Position numbers and translations under genes: made by a program
Notes under the pieces: model-generated
The model's input: only the letters and a program-made list of their open reading frames with translations
Told to the model about the DNA's origin: nothing
Databases searched by the model: none
Origin: Acidobacteriota bacterium
Lineage (GTDB): Bacteria > Acidobacteriota > Terriglobia > Bryobacterales > Bryobacteraceae
NCBI GenBank assembly: GCA_016213775.1
Contig: JACQZR010000077.1
Span: 1-64,000, forward strand
DNA length: 64,000 nucleotides
Reading direction: 5' to 3'
Shown here: one piece after another, positions 60,688-64,000 of the stretch
Numbering within the stretch: the stretch's first letter is position 1
How the letters are laid out: the number at the start of each line of letters is the position of its first letter

Positions 60688-60999
60688 TCAGTTTTTGAGC
60701 GAGTTCACTTCGTCGATGGCGAGCGTTGAGCGGTTTTTGAAGACTGTCAGGATGATTGCCAGGCCAACCGCCGCCTCCGCCGCCGCCACCACCATGACGA
60801 AGAAGGAAAAGATGTGGCCATCCACCTGGCGCCACTTGTAGGAGAACGAGATAAAGCTGAGGTTCACCGCATTCAACATCAGCTCAATGGACATGAACAC
60901 GGTAATAATGTTGCGGCGGAAAAGAAAGCCCGCCACGCCGAGGCCAAACAGGATGGCGCTCAGGATGAGATACCACGTCAAGGGAACCGTTGTAGGCAT
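60688..60999 (-). CDS. nuoK: NADH-quinone oxidoreductase subunit K
   Basis: A 103-residue three-helix subunit (MPTTVPLTWYLILSAILFGLGVAGFLFRRN, MSIELMLNAVNLSFISF with the conserved Glu in helix 2, and VMVVAAAEAAVGLAIILTVF with the Glu in helix 3). These glutamates are the expected proton-path residues. Length is standard. It lies three bases from nuoJ and five from nuoL. Confidence 0.96.
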   Translation of the reverse strand: MPTTVPLTWYLILSAILFGLGVAGFLFRRNIITVFMSIELMLNAVNLSFISFSYKWRQVDGHIFSFFVMVVAAAEAAVGLAIILTVFKNRSTLAIDEVNSLKN

Positions 61000-61002
61000 T
61001 GG

Positions 61003-61500
61003 CTAGATTTCCTTCCTTGCCAGAACCACCGCGCCGAGAATGGCGATGAGAATCAGAACCGAAGTGACTTCAAACGGCAGCAGGTACTCGGTGAAGAGTT
61101 TGCGGCCGATGGCCTGCACCGTGCCGCCCTGGAACGCGCCGAAGGTGACGTTTTCCGTGCCGGGCATCAGGCGTTGGATGAGGTAGCTCACCATACCGAG
61201 GAATGCCACCAGCGCCGGGACGCCAAGGGCTTTCACCAGCATTGATGTGCCCTTCTTGCGCTCCACGCCGGCGTTCAACAGCATGATGACGAAGATGAAC
61301 AGCACCATGATGGCGCCCGCGTAGACGATCAACTGGGCCATTGCCATGAACTCGGCGCCCAGCAGCAGGTACAGTACCGCCAGCGAGCCCATCACCCCAA
61401 TGAGCGACAACGCGCTCGAAATCGGATGGGTTTGCACCACCAGGTTGATTCCGCAACCCACGGCGACCAGAGCAAAGAAGAGAAAGAGCAGCGCGTCCAT
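61003..61500 (-). CDS. nuoJ: NADH-quinone oxidoreductase subunit J
   Basis: A 165-residue membrane subunit with five helices (FFALVAVGCGINLVVQTHPISSALSLIG, LYLLLGAEFMAMAQLIVYAGAIMVLFIFVIMLL). The conserved Tyr/Ala/Gly-rich helix 3 is intact. It starts 17 bases after the nuoH stop, so no nuoI lies between them. Confidence 0.95.
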   Translation of the reverse strand: MDALLFLFFALVAVGCGINLVVQTHPISSALSLIGVMGSLAVLYLLLGAEFMAMAQLIVYAGAIMVLFIFVIMLLNAGVERKKGTSMLVKALGVPALVAFLGMVSYLIQRLMPGTENVTFGAFQGGTVQAIGRKLFTEYLLPFEVTSVLILIAILGAVVLARKEI

Positions 61501-61517
61501 ATTTTTCCTAAGGGGCT

Positions 61518-62735
61518 CTAGCGAAGAGCCACGATCAAACCAACAACCAGCATATTGATCAACGCCACCGGGAACAGGAACTGCCAGGCGAACTTCATCA
61601 ACTGGTCAAAGCGAAAGCGCGGCAGCGTGCCGCGGATCCAGATGTACAGGAAGAGAATCGCTCCCACTTTGGCGGCGAACCAGAACAGCGGATGAATCGC
61701 TTTTCCGATGGCGAGCAGCACATCCGGCAGCGGCAGCATCGGCAGTGTAAACAACCCTGCCAATCCGAGCGACACAAGGCCGAACAGGGGGAATGTGTAG
61801 CGGTCCCAGGGCCGTGTCGAGCTTGTCTGCGAAGCGTGGAAGAGCAGAACCACACCGGCGCTCCCGAAGATCAGAATCGGGACAATGCCAGCGACCGGTT
61901 CCGGGAACAGCGGATGCCATCCGCCCAGAAACAGGTGCGTGGCGAGCGCCGAGATAGTCACCATATTGATGTATTCCGCGGTGAAGAAGGCCGCGAAACA
62001 GGTGCTGCTGTATTCGGTGTGGAATCCGGCCACAAGCTCGTTTTCGGCTTCGGGAAGATCGAACGGCACGCGGTTGGTCTCAGCGAATGCCGCGGTGATG
62101 AAGATCATGAAGGCGATGAAGAGAGTGCCGTACCCCTGGAAGATATACCAGTTGGGAATGAAGCCCCAGACAAATCCCGACTGGGAATCGGCAATCTCGC
62201 GCAGGCTGAGCGTGTTCGCCATCAGCAGCGGCGAGGCGATCGCGATCGACATCGGAAGTTCGTAGCTGATCATCTGCGCCGAGCTGCGCAGCCCCCCAAG
62301 CAAAGCGTATTTATTGTTCGACGCCCACCCGCCGAGAGCGATGCCGTAGACGCCCATCGCTGAGATGGCCAGGATCACCAGCAGGCCGATGTTCACATCG
62401 GTGAGCTGCATGTAGGTCTTGATCCCGAACACTTCCACCTCCGTGCCGAACGGGACTACCGAGATGGAGATCAGGGCCAGGAACACCGCCAGAAACGGGG
62501 CCAGCAGGTAGTAGAATTTGTTCACCTGCGCGGGCATCACGCCCTCTTTGGTCATCAGCTTAATAAGGTCAGAGAGGGGTTGGAGCAAACCGTGCGGACC
62601 CACGCGATAGGGCCCCACACGCAATTGAATATGTGCCAGAACCTTGCGCTCGATCCATACCAGGTAAGCGGCGAGGGTCAGCAGCACGGCGGCCACCAAG
62701 GCTGCCTTCACAAAACTGAGGATGATGAATTCCAT
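61518..62735 (-). CDS. nuoH: NADH-quinone oxidoreductase subunit H
   Basis: A 405-residue membrane subunit at the quinone site. Blocks: YLVWIERKVLAHIQLRVGPYRVGPHGLLQPLSDLIKL, GVYGIALGGWASNNKYALLGGLRSSAQMISYELPM, ETNRVPFDLPEAENELVAGFHTEYS and a C-terminal GTLPRFRFDQLMKFAWQFLFP. Acidic residues in the second and third blocks line the quinone/proton channel. It follows nuoG by 12 bases. Confidence 0.96.
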   Translation of the reverse strand: MEFIILSFVKAALVAAVLLTLAAYLVWIERKVLAHIQLRVGPYRVGPHGLLQPLSDLIKLMTKEGVMPAQVNKFYYLLAPFLAVFLALISISVVPFGTEVEVFGIKTYMQLTDVNIGLLVILAISAMGVYGIALGGWASNNKYALLGGLRSSAQMISYELPMSIAIASPLLMANTLSLREIADSQSGFVWGFIPNWYIFQGYGTLFIAFMIFITAAFAETNRVPFDLPEAENELVAGFHTEYSSTCFAAFFTAEYINMVTISALATHLFLGGWHPLFPEPVAGIVPILIFGSAGVVLLFHASQTSSTRPWDRYTFPLFGLVSLGLAGLFTLPMLPLPDVLLAIGKAIHPLFWFAAKVGAILFLYIWIRGTLPRFRFDQLMKFAWQFLFPVALINMLVVGLIVALR

Positions 62736-62747
62736 GTGTTTCCCGAT

Positions 62748-64000
62748 TTATGACCGGTACAACTGGCCAGGGTGTTCGACAACCGAGGTCAGCTTTTTCG
62801 AGTAGCGGCCCAGCGAGCCTGAGGTAAACAGGGTGTTTCCCGCTGGCTGGATGAGCTCCGGTCGAGAAGCAACTGGAATCCTTCCGTTCAGTGGGCTGGT
62901 CTGCGCCGCTTGCCCGGTAGCGATGACTGGCAAAGGGATATTATACCCACTCACCGATTGGCGGATTTCGTCAAACACATTGCCGGGCGACCAGATTCCG
63001 AGGTTGAGCTTCATTTCTTTCGAGATCAGGCCGAAGATCTCGAGATCTGTCTTGACGCCCATCGTGCGCGCTGCCGGATGCAGCTTCTGCACTTCCCCGG
63101 TGACGTTGGTGAACGTCCCCGATTTTTCATAGGCGCTGGCGGCAGGCAGCAGGATGTCGGCGCGGTGCGAGGTTTCGTTCACAAACATGTCCTGCACCAC
63201 GATGTAGGCGTTCTTCGCGGCCAATTGGTAGCGCTGCAACGGATTCGCTCCGATGATCCAGAAGAGCTCGATGGACGGATCGGCCATCATTTCCAGAAGC
63301 GACAGGCCGGGCGTCTCCACGGGCTTGTAGCCAGGGCCGAGGTCGGGGAGCAGTCCCATGTCGAGGGCTCCGCGCGAATTGGCGTATTCCACCAGGCAGA
63401 CGTACTTCACCGGGATGCCAAGCGTGTCACCGAACGCGACCAACTGCCGTACCGCATCGCCCTTCACCGAACCACCGTAAAGGATGACGAGCGATTTCTC
63501 TTTCGAGAGCTGCTCGCGCAGCCCGATGACGGCTTCCACTTCCTTGCCTGCCTGCGCGCGAACGGAGTGGACCGCGTACTTGTCCTCGCGCACGCCGCCG
63601 CTGGAAACCGCGTAGACGTTAGCGTTGTGATGACGCCAGTTGGCCCGCAGTTGGAAGGCAATGAGCGGATGTTCCTGAGCGAGGTCGGGGCCGACGACGA
63701 GCGCCGCGGGCGTGAGATACAGGTCCTGCATCGTGGCCAGCGCGCCGGTGCGTCCGTTGAGCGCGTCCACCAGCGTCACCAGATCCCCGGAACGGTGATG
63801 GTCGATATTGTTGGTGCCGAGGCCTTGCCGCGCGAATTTCTGCAGATAGAAATTCTCTTCGTTGGTGGTCTTGGTGGAGCCGATCACCGCGATCTTGCCG
63901 CCCCTGGCTTTCACTTCGGCGAACTTCTTCCCCACCGTGGACAGGGCCTGGCTCCAGCTTACCGGCCGCATTTCTTCGCCATGCTTCACCATGGGCGAAG
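62748..64000 (-). CDS. nuoG: NADH-quinone oxidoreductase subunit G, C-terminal part (cut by the window edge)
   Basis: About 417 residues of the molybdopterin-oxidoreductase-like domain are visible; the frame continues past 64000 without a start. Blocks: SWSQALSTVGKKFAEV, GGKIAVIGSTKTTNEENFYLQKFAR, IELFWIIGANPLQRYQLAAKNAYIVVQDMFVNETSHRADILLPAASAYEKSGTFTNVTGEVQ. The last of these is the typical NuoG/formate-dehydrogenase helix. The N-terminal iron-sulfur domain must lie outside the window. First visible gene of the operon. Confidence 0.93.
   Translation of the reverse strand, partial: SPMVKHGEEMRPVSWSQALSTVGKKFAEVKARGGKIAVIGSTKTTNEENFYLQKFARQGLGTNNIDHHRSGDLVTLVDALNGRTGALATMQDLYLTPAALVVGPDLAQEHPLIAFQLRANWRHHNANVYAVSSGGVREDKYAVHSVRAQAGKEVEAVIGLREQLSKEKSLVILYGGSVKGDAVRQLVAFGDTLGIPVKYVCLVEYANSRGALDMGLLPDLGPGYKPVETPGLSLLEMMADPSIELFWIIGANPLQRYQLAAKNAYIVVQDMFVNETSHRADILLPAASAYEKSGTFTNVTGEVQKLHPAARTMGVKTDLEIFGLISKEMKLNLGIWSPGNVFDEIRQSVSGYNIPLPVIATGQAAQTSPLNGRIPVASRPELIQPAGNTLFTSGSLGRYSKKLTSVVEHPGQLYRS

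Overview
The window looks like a chromosomal segment of a GC-rich acidobacterium, most likely of the Solibacter/Bryobacter/Paludibaculum group. This rests on family content, not on a marker gene: two very large carboxypeptidase-regulatory-domain TonB-dependent (Oar-like) receptors, an ADOP-type duplicated MacB/FtsX permease, a TIGR03437-type C-terminal domain typical of Solibacter, a seven-repeat SBBP protein, ECF sigma factors paired with Ser/Thr kinases, and fused membrane/spermidine-synthase proteins. I saw no rRNA, tRNA or CRISPR array.

Layout. 0-1.5 kb: the tail of an ISAzo13-like transposase, then a MazEF/PemIK-like and a VapBC toxin-antitoxin pair. 1.5-8 kb: sugar-acid catabolism, with a predicted exported L-rhamnonate-dehydratase-like enolase-superfamily enzyme facing a minus-strand run of APC permease, 5-dehydro-4-deoxyglucarate dehydratase, phosphomannomutase and aldehyde dehydrogenase. 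8-10.7 kb: UvrD/PcrA helicase with a tiny basic protein overlapping its stop. 10.7-11.9 kb: an orphan gene resembling an ADP-ribosyltransferase toxin, bracketed by ~47-bp direct repeats. 11.9-17.8 kb: ECF sigma factor overlapping a membrane Ser/Thr kinase, a lipoprotein, a MerR-TPR protein and an AraC regulator. 17.9-25.1 kb: MmgE/PrpD protein, vanadium haloperoxidase-like protein, a secreted dirigent-like barrel with TIGR03437 tail, and a second sigma/kinase pair arranged convergently. 25.3-30 kb: large receptor, a 121-bp tandem repeat, HicAB. 30.2-34.6 kb: aldehyde dehydrogenase, then peptidase M24-accB-accC. 34.9-44.6 kb: small secreted protein, hairpin cluster, glycosyltransferase, two membrane/spermidine-synthase fusions with the relic of a third, a MntA/HepT pair and the ADOP permease. 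44.6-55.6 kb: class III CoA-transferase, MerR regulator, thiL, O-methyltransferase, second large receptor with adjoining SBBP propeller protein, infA and a GGDEF protein. 55.8-64 kb: the 3' half of a complex I operon, nuoG(partial)-H-J-K-L-M-N, with nuoI absent from its usual place.

How the parts work together. Housekeeping blocks (nuo, accBC, thiL, infA, uvrD) are interleaved with accessory genes. The accessory part holds four toxin-antitoxin modules, one with a HepT toxin whose catalytic Arg appears to be lost. Two single genes (the ART-like gene and the ADOP permease) each sit between direct repeats of a neighbouring gene's end, suggesting recent insertion or duplication. The most novel candidate is the ART-like gene at 10734-11798; its assignment rests on motif recognition and needs a structure or profile search.
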